DNA of 48,983 nt, from positions 3,543 to 52,525 of IMG/VR virus record IMGVR_UViG_3300037963_003291. One strand, written 5' to 3'. Position 1 is the first letter of the stretch. Every line of letters starts with the position of its first letter. The notes under the pieces are model-generated. The model worked only from the letters and a program-made list of their open reading frames with translations. It was not told the origin of the DNA and searched no databases. This DNA is from a virus. Below, one piece after another: positions 6,132 through 14,020 of the stretch. Position numbers and translations under genes: made by a program.

Positions 6132-8579
6132 ATGTATAGCAGCAATAAAAAGGGCACAAGTAAAAAAGGGTTTCCAGATCCGTTAGCTCATGCAGAAGAG
6201 AAAGCTATGCAAGAGTACGGGCTTCAGTATGCGAAAGCTATTGAAAATCAGTGGGGTAGTGGAACAGATACGTATTCTTCGCTAAAGACTAAAAAAGAAA
6301 CATTTGCTAGAAGTAGAAAATATGCAAATGGAACACAAGATACGACCCCATATAAAAAGCTATTAACATCTTTAGATCCCAATGGCAACAATGGTACGCT
6401 ACTCAATCTAGATTATACTCCAGTACCAATACTACCGAAGTTTGTAAAGATTGTAGTAAACAATATTCTATCTAGAAACCCTCAACCAAATGTAGAGGCG
6501 ATTGATCCTCTATCTTCTTCAGAAAAAGATTTAGAGAAAAAAAATATTGAGGCTTCTATAATGGCTAAGGCAGAGCTAATGAAGCTTAAGGAAAAGACTG
6601 GTATGGTTATAGCAGAAGATCCTGAGCAAATACCAGATACTTTAGAGGAGGCAGAAATTTTTATGGGGACTAACGTCAAGACAGACGCTGAAGTTGCAGC
6701 ACAGATTGGAGCTATGATGACGTTAGAGTGGAATGATTTCAATGATAACATTTTACGTCGTTGTGTAAACGACTTAGTTGCTTGCGGGATGGCTGTTGTA
6801 AAAAGAAGCAATGACCCAAACTACGGTATTAAAACAGATTATGTAGATCCGTCTAAGTTTGTTCATAGCTACACAGAAGACCCAGGCATGAACGATCTTG
6901 TCTATGCTGGACATATAAAAAGGATTTCAATACATGAGCTTAAAAGAATAGCTGGGGATCAGTTAACTGAGAAGCAGTATGAAAAAATAGCTGCTAAGGT
7001 TTCTGGAAAGTACGGCAATGAAAGCTCTTTACTTAATTACTCTTACTACGATAACGTCAAGAACACAACTCATCACGGTTATGATGAGTATATGGTAGAT
7101 GTTTTAGACTTTGAGTTTTTAGCGGTAGACTGTATACATTTTGAAGAAAAAGAAAATAAGTACGGTAATAGCGGATTTTATTACAAAGGGTATAACTATA
7201 AAGAAAAGCACGGTTCTGTATACAATAGAACTGCGCATCAAATGAATGTTGAAACGGTTTATGGTGGTAGTTATGTTCTGGGATGCGGTTACTTGTTTGA
7301 CTACGGTAGAAAAAAGAATATACCTAAAAACATTCATGACATATCTAAAGCTGAGATGTCATACTCTTGTGTAGCTGTAAACATAATGGAGATGGTTCCA
7401 AAGTCTCTTGTAGACAGCTGTATAGGTTTTGCTGATATGCTACAGATTACTCACCTTAAAATACAGCAAGCTATTGCTAAAGCTAAACCAGATGGTCTTA
7501 TTATAGATATTGAAGGTTTAGAGAATGTGCAGCTTGGTAAGGGTGGAGAGCTTCAGCCGTTAGACCTACATGATATTTATGAGCAGACTGGTGTATTCTA
7601 CTACAGAAGTAAGAATCCAGAGGGAGGTTTCCAAAACCCTCCAGTAAGAGAGATTGGAAACAGTATAAGAAACATTAACGAACTTATAGGTTTATATAAT
7701 CACTACTTAAGATTGATTAGAGATGCGACAGGCATCAACGAGGTTATGGACGCGTCCACTCCTAAGGCTGATGCATTAGTCGGAGTTCGTGAACAGGCTA
7801 TGCAGGCAAGTAACAATGCGATATATAACATTACAAACGCCTCTATGATTCTATTCAAGAAAGTTTGTAAAGATATCGTGAAGTGCTTACAAATATTACC
7901 ACGAGAATCTGCAGTGTATAAGTCTTATTCTAATGCGATAGGTGAGGAAAACATGAATGTTTTAACCTCCTTTGGAGAGTTATCAATGTATAACTTTGGT
8001 GTGAAGGTTATTAAAGAGATGGAGACTCAAGATAAAATGGCTTTAGAACAGATGCTTCAGGTTTCTCTAGGTCAAAAGGAGTTAGACCTCGAAGACGTTT
8101 TAGCGATCAGAGAACTAAAAGATGTTAGCCAAGCTCAAAGACTTCTTATAATTAGAAGAAAGAAAAGAATGGCTGCTCAACAACAACAGCAAATGCAAAT
8201 GCAACAACAGCAGCAACAGGCTGCTATGCAATTACAGCAAGCTCAAGCACAAGCAGAAGCTCAAAAGCTACAAGCTGAAGGACAAGTTGAGCTCCAAAAA
8301 ATTCAAGCTAAAGCTATGGCTGAATTAGAGGTGGGTAAGGTGATGCATGAGTACAGAAAAGAAATAGAGATGATTAAAGCTCAGGCTACGTTAGGATTTA
8401 AAACAGACGATCAGGAGTTTAAGGAAAAGATTGAGGTTTTAAAAGAAAATAGAAAAGACGAAAGAGTAAAAAAGCAGGCCGTTCAACAATCAAAACTTAT
8501 GGCTCAAAGAAAAGGTGAGAGAGGTCAAATGATTGAACCTTTAGCTGCCTTAGTAAAACCGTTAAAAGAACTTGAATAA
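6132..8579 (+). CDS. Portal protein, 815 aa
   Basis: The portal forms the dodecameric ring at the capsid vertex through which DNA enters and leaves. Evidence is its position after the large terminase, its size, and a portal-like core: VPILPKFVKIVVNNILSRN near residue 100, long helices, and ATGINEVMDAS followed by a helical crown region. The last 150 residues are a Gln-rich and then charged coiled coil (from about residue 680), which would form the barrel reaching into the capsid and is common in crAss-like portals. A CAA/CAG run encodes the Gln tract. The stop overlaps the next ATG (TAATGG). Confidence 0.88.
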   Translation: MYSSNKKGTSKKGFPDPLAHAEEKAMQEYGLQYAKAIENQWGSGTDTYSSLKTKKETFARSRKYANGTQDTTPYKKLLTSLDPNGNNGTLLNLDYTPVPILPKFVKIVVNNILSRNPQPNVEAIDPLSSSEKDLEKKNIEASIMAKAELMKLKEKTGMVIAEDPEQIPDTLEEAEIFMGTNVKTDAEVAAQIGAMMTLEWNDFNDNILRRCVNDLVACGMAVVKRSNDPNYGIKTDYVDPSKFVHSYTEDPGMNDLVYAGHIKRISIHELKRIAGDQLTEKQYEKIAAKVSGKYGNESSLLNYSYYDNVKNTTHHGYDEYMVDVLDFEFLAVDCIHFEEKENKYGNSGFYYKGYNYKEKHGSVYNRTAHQMNVETVYGGSYVLGCGYLFDYGRKKNIPKNIHDISKAEMSYSCVAVNIMEMVPKSLVDSCIGFADMLQITHLKIQQAIAKAKPDGLIIDIEGLENVQLGKGGELQPLDLHDIYEQTGVFYYRSKNPEGGFQNPPVREIGNSIRNINELIGLYNHYLRLIRDATGINEVMDASTPKADALVGVREQAMQASNNAIYNITNASMILFKKVCKDIVKCLQILPRESAVYKSYSNAIGEENMNVLTSFGELSMYNFGVKVIKEMETQDKMALEQMLQVSLGQKELDLEDVLAIRELKDVSQAQRLLIIRRKKRMAAQQQQQMQMQQQQQQAAMQLQQAQAQAEAQKLQAEGQVELQKIQAKAMAELEVGKVMHEYRKEIEMIKAQATLGFKTDDQEFKEKIEVLKENRKDERVKKQAVQQSKLMAQRKGERGQMIEPLAALVKPLKELE
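8178..8219 (+). repeat. CAA/CAG codon repeat encoding a Gln/Met tract in the portal
   Basis: Imperfect CAA, CAG and ATG codons encode runs of glutamine broken by methionine. The tract sits where the portal barrel coiled coil begins and could vary in length between related phages by slippage. Confidence 0.6.
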
Positions 8580-8989
8580 TGGCTAATAAAGCAAATTTTG
8601 ATATAGCTCAGCAGCTTGATATAACTATCCGCAGAGGAGATAGCTTTAACTTAACAGTTAATGTTACAGATTCTTCTGGAACAGCAGTAGATTTAACCGC
8701 ATACACATTTAACATGGATGTTAGAACTTCTGACTCTAGAGTAAACAGAGATAATGTTGTTTTAAGTCAAGCTGGAACACAGCCAGGAGGTCTTGCAGTA
8801 TCTGCCACTTCTACCACAGGTGAGCTTGTTATCAAAGGGTTAGGAGAGTTTACAGATCCTGTACCTGAAGGTGAGTATGTGTATGACCTTCAAGCTTCAG
8901 GCACTGACTCTGTAGGAGCTGTAACAGAACAGACATGGTTAAAAGGATTGTTTATTGTTAACCAAGACGTGACCGACAAGCTTCTGTAA
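8579..8989 (+). CDS. Ig-like beta-sandwich structural protein, 136 aa
   Basis: The sequence reads as one beta-sandwich: LDITIRRGDSFNLTVNVTD, then AVDLTAYTFNMDVRTS, a linker, then GELVIKGLGEF and GEYVYDLQASGTDS. The RRGD-F-L-V and V-D-L-T-Y-F-M-V-R pattern resembles the N-terminal domain of baseplate or fibre proteins (BppU-like) seen in many phages. It probably decorates the head or a fibre. It is translationally coupled to the portal (TAATGG) and to the small gene after it (GTAATGA). The domain call is pattern-based. Confidence 0.6.
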   Translation: MANKANFDIAQQLDITIRRGDSFNLTVNVTDSSGTAVDLTAYTFNMDVRTSDSRVNRDNVVLSQAGTQPGGLAVSATSTTGELVIKGLGEFTDPVPEGEYVYDLQASGTDSVGAVTEQTWLKGLFIVNQDVTDKLL

Positions 8990-9102
8990 TGACAACATCA
9001 TTTTCTATACCGAATAACCCTAGCGTGTCTTTTGTCATGCTTTCAACGCAGACAATTTCGCTTCAGCTACAGGCTAACCCAATCGTAAATATTTCAATAT
9101 GA
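8989..9102 (+). CDS. Very small hypothetical protein, 37 aa
   Basis: This short gene starts at an ATG overlapping the previous stop (TAATG) and ends in a TGA overlapping the next ATG (ATATGAG at 9099-9102). It fills the gap exactly, the main reason to believe it is translated. The product is Ser/Thr/Ile-rich with alternating hydrophobic residues (SVSFVMLSTQTISLQLQ), like a two- or three-stranded beta element. Function is unknown; it may be an accessory of the Ig-like protein before it or serve mainly to couple translation to the secreted protein after it. Confidence 0.5.
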   Translation: MTTSFSIPNNPSVSFVMLSTQTISLQLQANPIVNISI

Positions 9103-11303
9103 GAGGATTTATTTTAACTTTATTTTTCTTACCTTCTTTATTGCTTGCTCAAGGAAGCTGGTTAGATGTAGCAGTACAGACAGATAATTATGGTGGTGAA
9201 ACTTCATGGCAAATCCTTGAGGGTGATGATGTTGTGGCAGTAAGCCCTCCGTATCAAAACAATACCTTTCAAAACCATATGGTCTTTTTACCATCAGGCG
9301 ATTATGAATTTGTTATGATGGACGCTTTTGGCGATGGTATATGTTGTCAGTTTGGAGAAGGGTGGTATGGAATAAGCAACACATGTGGTTTAGATACAGC
9401 TGTGTACGACTTTAATTCTGCTACAGACACTATACCCTTTACATTAACCCCGTGTATACCGCCTCTTCCTGGATGTACAGATCCTGTTGCAAACAACTAC
9501 AATCCATGGGCTAATATTGATAACGGTAGCTGCAACGTATTTGAATGTGACTCAGCGGAAACATTAGTATCTATGGATCTTACATTAGATACATGGCCTG
9601 GAGAAACTGGATTTACATTAGTAGATATAGCTACTGGTCAGTTTTACGATCAGGTAATACCTGGTGAGTTTGACTTTGGCGATCAGCTTGTTACTTACAC
9701 TTATAACTTCTGTGTCAGTCTTGGGTTTGAGTTGATATTAGTGGACGAGTTTGGTGACGGACTAAACGGTTATGCCTCAGGCGGTCAGGATGGAGCTTGT
9801 GTCATCACTGCTTGCGATAGTGTATTATGGGAGTTAGAAGATCTAGCGTTTACTACATTTGATGATGGTAATACAATGTATTCTGGAGCTATATTTACTG
9901 AACCTTGTCCGCCAGCACCGCCAATTTACGGGTGTATGGATGATGATTATGTAGACTACAATCCAGAAGCTACGCTTCCAGACACTTGCGAAACTTTTCA
10001 CACTTGGGGGTGTACAAATCCAGAAGCATTAAACTATGATAGCACTGCAACAATAGCAGACCTTGTAGGTCCATGCAGTATACAGATTATTCTTGAAGAT
10101 GACGCAGCTGACGGTTGGGGTAATTCTACTATAGGTATGGTGCAAGGTGAACAGCAGTGGATGTTTACTGTGGGGCCTGGTGAGTTTTCTCAATCATGGA
10201 ATATAATTTTAGACTCTGACGAAGAGGTTGATATATATTATTTCCAAGCTGGTAATCAACAGCAATCGTCTCAAGAGCTTGCTTTCCAAACACTACATAA
10301 CTCAGTGTATGTTCTTAATGAAGCTGGAGACACCTTACTCTCTGAGGGTAGCAATCCGTTCATAAATAATGGTCAGGGAGCTCTACAGCCGTTTACAGGC
10401 CCAAATTGGACGGTGTATCATTTCACTCCTTTCTGTGGAGATGGATGTATACCTTATATATATGGATGCACTGATGAGACTGCATGTAACTACGCTCCAG
10501 AAGCTAACACAAACTCTGATTGTAACTATCCAGTCCAATACTACGATTGTGATAATAGCTGTATCAATGATGATGATAGTGACGGAGTATGTAATGAGTT
10601 GGAGGTTGTAGGCTGCCAAGACCCAACCGCTTTCAATTACAATCCACTAGCAACGGATGCAGGCGATTGCACCCCAGTTATCTTTGGCTGTACTGATCCT
10701 ACGCAATTTAACTACAACCCAGAAGCTAATACAGAAAACGGAGGATGTATACCTTATGTATATGGCTGTATGAATCCATATGCGTTTAATTACAATCCAG
10801 ACGCTAACACAGAACTAGAAGACTCATGTATTGAAGTATTAGTTGATTGTATGGACCCTAATGCTTTTAATTACAATGAGTTAGCTAACACCCCTAATGA
10901 AGAGTTGTGTTTGTATGACGCAGGATGTATTACGGGACCAGGAGAACCCTATTGGTTAAACGATGGTTGTTATGCTTGGATCATAGACATCGACCCATAC
11001 TGCTGCGAGGTTGCATGGGATGAAACGTGCGTAGATCTTTACTCGTACTGCGAGCAAGGGTGGCCGCAAGGAGTGCTAGAAACAACAAGAGATATAACTA
11101 TATATCCTAACCCTGCAAGCATGATCTTAAATGTGCAGGCCCCCGTAGGAGCTGTTACAAGCTTATATAACGCATTTGGACAGCTTGTAGTGGTTGGGAC
11201 TACAGACAAGACAATAGACCTCTCACAGCTCTCTAATGGGGTGTATGAGGTTGTAGTAGAATATAATGGAATAATTATTAACAAGAAAATTATAAAATCA
11301 TGA
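9099..11303 (+). CDS. T9SS-type secreted multi-repeat surface protein, 734 aa
   Basis: The N-terminus is a Sec signal peptide (MRGFILTLFFLPSLLLAQ). The C-terminal 75 residues match a type IX secretion type A sorting domain: ITIYPNPASMILNVQ, then VTSLYNAFGQLVV, LSQLSNGVYEVVVE and a lysine-rich IINKKIIKS end. Between them are FGDGICCQFGEGWY and FGDGLNGY segments typical of Bacteroidetes secreted proteins, eight copies of a Cys-bounded repeat (type GCTDPxAxNYNPxAN...C) near residues 125-600, and a DDDSDGVC Ca-binding-like loop near residue 490. In the host such proteins cross the outer membrane by T9SS and are released or attached to surface lipopolysaccharide. I infer that the phage uses host T9SS to place it on the infected cell. 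It lies in a coupled head-gene operon, so stray host DNA is unlikely unless the assembly is chimeric. Confidence 0.8.
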   Translation: MRGFILTLFFLPSLLLAQGSWLDVAVQTDNYGGETSWQILEGDDVVAVSPPYQNNTFQNHMVFLPSGDYEFVMMDAFGDGICCQFGEGWYGISNTCGLDTAVYDFNSATDTIPFTLTPCIPPLPGCTDPVANNYNPWANIDNGSCNVFECDSAETLVSMDLTLDTWPGETGFTLVDIATGQFYDQVIPGEFDFGDQLVTYTYNFCVSLGFELILVDEFGDGLNGYASGGQDGACVITACDSVLWELEDLAFTTFDDGNTMYSGAIFTEPCPPAPPIYGCMDDDYVDYNPEATLPDTCETFHTWGCTNPEALNYDSTATIADLVGPCSIQIILEDDAADGWGNSTIGMVQGEQQWMFTVGPGEFSQSWNIILDSDEEVDIYYFQAGNQQQSSQELAFQTLHNSVYVLNEAGDTLLSEGSNPFINNGQGALQPFTGPNWTVYHFTPFCGDGCIPYIYGCTDETACNYAPEANTNSDCNYPVQYYDCDNSCINDDDSDGVCNELEVVGCQDPTAFNYNPLATDAGDCTPVIFGCTDPTQFNYNPEANTENGGCIPYVYGCMNPYAFNYNPDANTELEDSCIEVLVDCMDPNAFNYNELANTPNEELCLYDAGCITGPGEPYWLNDGCYAWIIDIDPYCCEVAWDETCVDLYSYCEQGWPQGVLETTRDITIYPNPASMILNVQAPVGAVTSLYNAFGQLVVVGTTDKTIDLSQLSNGVYEVVVEYNGIIINKKIIKS
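9472..10914 (+). repeat. Eight Cys-bounded NYNP protein repeats
   Basis: The repeats begin near residues 125, 278, 304, 456, 505, 530, 556 and 583 of the secreted protein. Each has a start like GCTDP or GCMNP, a centre NYNP (variants NYAP, NYDS, DYNP, NYNE) and a closing Cys 20-24 residues after the first. The last four are nearly contiguous; the first four are separated by longer domains. The DNA copies are diverged, so this is an old protein-level repeat and not a recent tandem expansion. Confidence 0.8.
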
Positions 11304-11488
11304 AAGTGAATTGGATTAACAGTTGGAACTCTTATAACAAAAAAGAGAAATATGAGTTAAGCTTTAGATTAGGTACGATAAGCGTGCTTGAAATTTCGTT
11401 CTGCCCATGCCCAGCATGCGATAAGAAAAAGAAAAAAGCATGCCCAAGATTTAGATTTATGATACTCAACTTTGGATTTGAATTCTAA
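11300..11488 (+). CDS. Small Cys-rich hypothetical protein, 62 aa
   Basis: The protein alternates polar and aromatic residues (KYELSFRLGTISVLEISF, then RFRFMILNFGFEF) around a central CPCPACDKKKKKACP segment. Two amphipathic strands joined by a Cys loop could form a hairpin; four Cys might bind a metal. There is no signal peptide. It is coupled to the secreted repeat protein (ATGA at 11300) and its TAA overlaps the ATG of the beta-barrel gene (TAATG at 11488), so the three form one translational unit. Function is unknown. Confidence 0.5.
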   Translation: MKVNWINSWNSYNKKEKYELSFRLGTISVLEISFCPCPACDKKKKKACPRFRFMILNFGFEF

Positions 11489-12561
11489 TGACACAGAAGA
11501 AAGATTTAACTGTACTTGTCTATGCCTTGATCATGATTGTAGCCTTTATATTAGGTACATCATTTGAGGCAAAAGGACAAACATTAAAGAAAACATTTAA
11601 GTATGCTACATTCTATACTGCTTTTAGTGGTGGTAACTCTGTAGCTGACGACAACATCTATTCTATAACTAACGGTTTACAAACTAATGTTGTTGAAACC
11701 CCATTCGACTATTCTATAACAGCTGGTGTTCGTAAGATTGCTAGGTTTGGATATGAGAACAGGGCTAATGTTTTTTACGACGGTACAGAAAAATCTTACA
11801 GCGATGCCGCAAACATCGGTAAAGTAAAAGGTTTTGAGTTTTTGTTTGAGGCTGACTGGCGCAGACAACAAGGTAGAAACTTTTTAGATCAGGACTATTT
11901 CTTGCGCTATGTAGCAAAAAACTGGATAGCTAAGGTTGAATACCTGCAGGATGGTTTTGCAGATGTAGAATACTTTGAGGGATCTCAGAGGTTAAGACTT
12001 AACGCAAACGACCGCCTCAGTTTTAATATTGGCGTGGCTCAGCGTATATCAGAGCCTTACGGATACGACGCTTTAGAAGAATGGGTGTTATCAAACAATA
12101 ACATACATTACACTAGCCTTGCTTTACAAGAAGGATATACTGTAGACGTACAAGGTGGTGAATACTTTGCTCCAGATGGCACGCTCGTAGCTAACAGTGT
12201 TGATGTTTGGGAGCAAGTTATTATACCTCAAGTTATTGACGACTACGTGGCTAGGAAGAGAAGTGAGCTTCCTAATGTTTGGAACTATTCTTTAGTAGTT
12301 GGGTATGATTACTATAAGTATTCTAAAGAGTTTTGGGTGCATAGTTGGGCTAGTGTAATGCCTTACCACCTTAAGACTGATGATGAGTTTTCTTACTTCG
12401 AAACCACCGAAGGGGGTCAGTGGATAGATTACGGTGCAGGCCTTATCTTTGGGTGGAGATTAAACAAGAGTCTTGGTGTATTCTTAGAAGGTAAATACAA
12501 TAAGTATTGGAATCGAGAATGGCATGATTTCTCTGTCGGACTAAACTATGTAATACTATAA
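11488..12561 (+). CDS. Predicted outer-membrane beta-barrel protein, 357 aa
   Basis: An N-terminal hydrophobic segment (VLVYALIMIVAFILGTSFEAKGQ) looks like a signal peptide ending near an AKGQ site. The mature part has many amphipathic strands with aromatic girdles (WNYSLVVGYDYYKY, WIDYGAGLIFGWRL, LGVFLEGKYNKYW) and a final strand FSVGLNYVIL, the kind of C-terminal beta-signal recognised by the BAM complex. The expected place is the host outer membrane; it may alter phage receptors or accompany the neighbouring secreted protein. It lacks the QFSQYM and NPAYAG motifs of PorP/SprF. I recall related proteins in uncultured marine phage contigs without known function. A virion role cannot be excluded. 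Confidence 0.62.
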   Translation: MTQKKDLTVLVYALIMIVAFILGTSFEAKGQTLKKTFKYATFYTAFSGGNSVADDNIYSITNGLQTNVVETPFDYSITAGVRKIARFGYENRANVFYDGTEKSYSDAANIGKVKGFEFLFEADWRRQQGRNFLDQDYFLRYVAKNWIAKVEYLQDGFADVEYFEGSQRLRLNANDRLSFNIGVAQRISEPYGYDALEEWVLSNNNIHYTSLALQEGYTVDVQGGEYFAPDGTLVANSVDVWEQVIIPQVIDDYVARKRSELPNVWNYSLVVGYDYYKYSKEFWVHSWASVMPYHLKTDDEFSYFETTEGGQWIDYGAGLIFGWRLNKSLGVFLEGKYNKYWNREWHDFSVGLNYVIL

Positions 12562-12563
12562 AA

Positions 12564-12860
12564 ATGCCAAAGTTCAGAATAAAAAAGAAAAGGAAAAAAG
12601 CAAAAGCTTCAGCTAAGGCTTCAAATAAAGCTTTAGAGGGTCTCGGAGTGAAGCTTGACGAAAAAAAACTTTTTAAGCAGGAGTTGCAGGGATTAAAAGC
12701 TGAGCAAGCTAAGGGTCAGGCTAGAGACTTAGAGAAAAAAGCTAGGGGAGCAAGCTCTAGAGAGAACTCAAGGTTTGGAGCTAAAGAAAGATTATTTAGA
12801 AAGGCACAAAGAAAGCGTAAGAAGGCAGATAAGCACACTCAAAAAATGTTTAAAGCATAA
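12564..12860 (+). CDS. Highly basic helical protein, 98 aa
   Basis: The protein is very rich in Lys, Arg, Ala and Glu and seems wholly helical (KKRKKAKASAKASNKALEGL near the start; ERLFRKAQRKRKKADKHTQ near the end). It has no Cys, signal or membrane segment. Such composition suggests nucleic-acid binding, for instance packaging with the genome inside the head, but that is inference. It follows the beta-barrel gene by 2 bases and precedes a cluster of other basic small proteins. Confidence 0.5.
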   Translation: MPKFRIKKKRKKAKASAKASNKALEGLGVKLDEKKLFKQELQGLKAEQAKGQARDLEKKARGASSRENSRFGAKERLFRKAQRKRKKADKHTQKMFKA

Positions 12861-12863
12861 ATT

Positions 12864-13148
12864 ATGGCAAAGCAAATTGGAGAGGATACTAAAGTAACAC
12901 TAGACCTAAAAACAATAGGGATGGGTGTAGCAGGGCTAGCAGCCCTTATTGGGATGTGGTTTGCCCTTCAAGCAGACATAGCTTTAGCCATGGAGTTACC
13001 AGAGCCAGCAGATCCAGAGATTACACGCATGGAGTTTGACATGAAGGACCAGTTAGTACGTCAAACAATTATGACAACACAAGAAGATGTGTCAGAACTT
13101 AAAGAAGATCTTGACCGCATCGAAGAAAAAATAGATAAGCTACAGTGA
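12864..13148 (+). CDS. Single-TM plus coiled-coil membrane protein, 94 aa (lysis accessory candidate)
   Basis: After a short polar N-terminus there is one hydrophobic helix (IGMGVAGLAALIGMWFAL, about residues 18-35), followed by a linker and a strong C-terminal coiled coil (DVSELKEDLDRIEEKIDKLQ). This layout resembles small phage membrane proteins such as inner-membrane spanins or class III holin-like proteins. It overlaps the next gene by a GTGA junction. A 3TM holin is encoded at 42863, so this protein more likely has a spanin-like or accessory role. I recall similar proteins in flavophages, labelled hypothetical. Confidence 0.5.
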   Translation: MAKQIGEDTKVTLDLKTIGMGVAGLAALIGMWFALQADIALAMELPEPADPEITRMEFDMKDQLVRQTIMTTQEDVSELKEDLDRIEEKIDKLQ

Positions 13149-13483
13149 AGAATTTAATCTACATATGTTTGTTTGCAGTCACATCTCTTGGTATGGGTAT
13201 ACCAGATTCAGGAGTATGTGTTGTTGAGTTTAACGCAAGTTTTAACTCTGCTAATAGTGTAGATTGGATTGACGACTTAAGTGATTGCAAGGGTAGGCGT
13301 GTAGATATAGCCGCTGAACCAGACCTACAAAAAGAACATAAGATCGTTGTGGTCCCAACAGTTATCGTATTTAATGACGGGGAAGAGGTAGAAAGATTCC
13401 AAGCAAACATTATGATGCAGCTTGAGGCTACACAAGATGATGTACAAGAGGCGGTTGATGAAATTATAATGAGTGACTTCTAA
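13145..13483 (+). CDS. Thioredoxin-fold protein lacking the CxxC site, 112 aa
   Basis: After a hydrophobic N-terminus (MKNLIYICLFAVTSLG, a possible signal peptide) the sequence follows the thioredoxin order: VCVVEFNASFNSAN where thioredoxin has VDFWAxWCGPC, then GRRVDIAAEPDL, then the cis-proline segment IVVVPTVIVFNDGEEVERF and a C-terminal helix. The CxxC pair is replaced by Ser/Asn/Ala, so it cannot do normal disulfide exchange and is probably a structural or binding variant. The GTG start overlaps the upstream stop (GTGA). An ATG at 13193 would remove the hydrophobic segment, so localisation depends on the true start. The stop overlaps the next ATG (TAATG). Confidence 0.6.
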   Translation: MKNLIYICLFAVTSLGMGIPDSGVCVVEFNASFNSANSVDWIDDLSDCKGRRVDIAAEPDLQKEHKIVVVPTVIVFNDGEEVERFQANIMMQLEATQDDVQEAVDEIIMSDF

Positions 13484-13827
13484 TGAAAGTATGCAAATGT
13501 AAGCACATGAAAGTTAAGAAGTACAAAAAAGGAGGTAGGAAAGGCACAATGCCTAAAAGGTTTTCTGTAAAGAGCGGCGATAAGTCTGCTTCAGGAGGCC
13601 TTACAGCAAAAGGTGTTAGACGTTACCGTGCAGCAAACCCAGGTAGTAAATTAAAAACTGCTGTTACAACAAAGCCTTCTAAGTTAAAGAAAGGTAGTAA
13701 GGCTGCAAAGCGCAGAAAGTCTTTCTGCGCAAGAATGAGTGGAATGAAAAAAAGATTAACCAGTGCTAAGACAGCTAGAGATCCAAACTCTAGAATAAAC
13801 AAAGCGCTTAGAAAATGGAATTGTTGA
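13483..13827 (+). CDS. Basic small protein of a phage family I recall as DUF6321, 114 aa
   Basis: The core reads GGLTAKGVRRYRAANPGSKLK, then TTKPSKLKKGSKAAKRRKSF and CARMSGM, ending with ALRKWNC. This series is widespread in tailed phages; I recall it as DUF6321, a label from memory. It is strongly basic and probably binds DNA or sits in the virion; its biochemistry is unknown to me. The N-terminus has CKCKHMKVKKYKKGG, an example of the KYxxGG motif shared with neighbours; an internal Met9 could also start the protein exactly at that motif. It is coupled upstream by TAATG. Confidence 0.62.
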   Translation: MKVCKCKHMKVKKYKKGGRKGTMPKRFSVKSGDKSASGGLTAKGVRRYRAANPGSKLKTAVTTKPSKLKKGSKAAKRRKSFCARMSGMKKRLTSAKTARDPNSRINKALRKWNC

Positions 13828-13828
13828 T

Positions 13829-14020
13829 ATGAAAGTAAATAAATACAAAAAAGGAGGTAAGTTCTCTATATTAAACAAAAGTATGTCTATAGATCCACCA
13901 AAAGGTTATCACTGGATGGAGGAGTCTGGTAGATACTACCTTATGAAAGGTGATTATAAACCGCATCCTGGAGCTGTAGCTAAAGCTAAGTTCAAGATGG
14001 CAGATCACCCAAAGTCGTGA
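13829..14020 (+). CDS. Small basic protein with KYKKGG start, 63 aa
   Basis: The N-terminus MKVNKYKKGGKF repeats the motif seen in the adjacent genes. The rest contains DPPKGYHWMEESGRYYLMKG followed by KPHPGAVAKAKF, a compact pattern with aromatic residues and a PHPGA turn that I recall from other marine phages. No catalytic motif is apparent. A virion-internal role is suggested only by the shared N-terminus. It follows the previous gene by one base, and its TGA overlaps a GTG start for the next gene (GTGA at 14017). Confidence 0.55.
   Translation: MKVNKYKKGGKFSILNKSMSIDPPKGYHWMEESGRYYLMKGDYKPHPGAVAKAKFKMADHPKS

Noticed and set aside
10369-10619. Open frames on both strands inside the secreted repeat protein gene
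   Set aside because: They are shadows of the repeat-coding sequence; neither has a leader, and the main frame has a signal peptide, repeats and a sorting domain.
11488-12561. PorP/SprF identity for the beta-barrel protein
   Set aside because: This would pair neatly with a T9SS substrate, but the QFSQYM and NPAYAG motifs of that family are absent, so only a generic outer-membrane barrel is claimed.
9099-12561. Host chromosomal fragment wrongly joined into a phage contig
   Set aside because: The cassette is joined to phage genes on both sides by overlapping stops and starts, and a matching repeat occurs in the tail gene at 22542. It remains the main artefact to test with read mapping.
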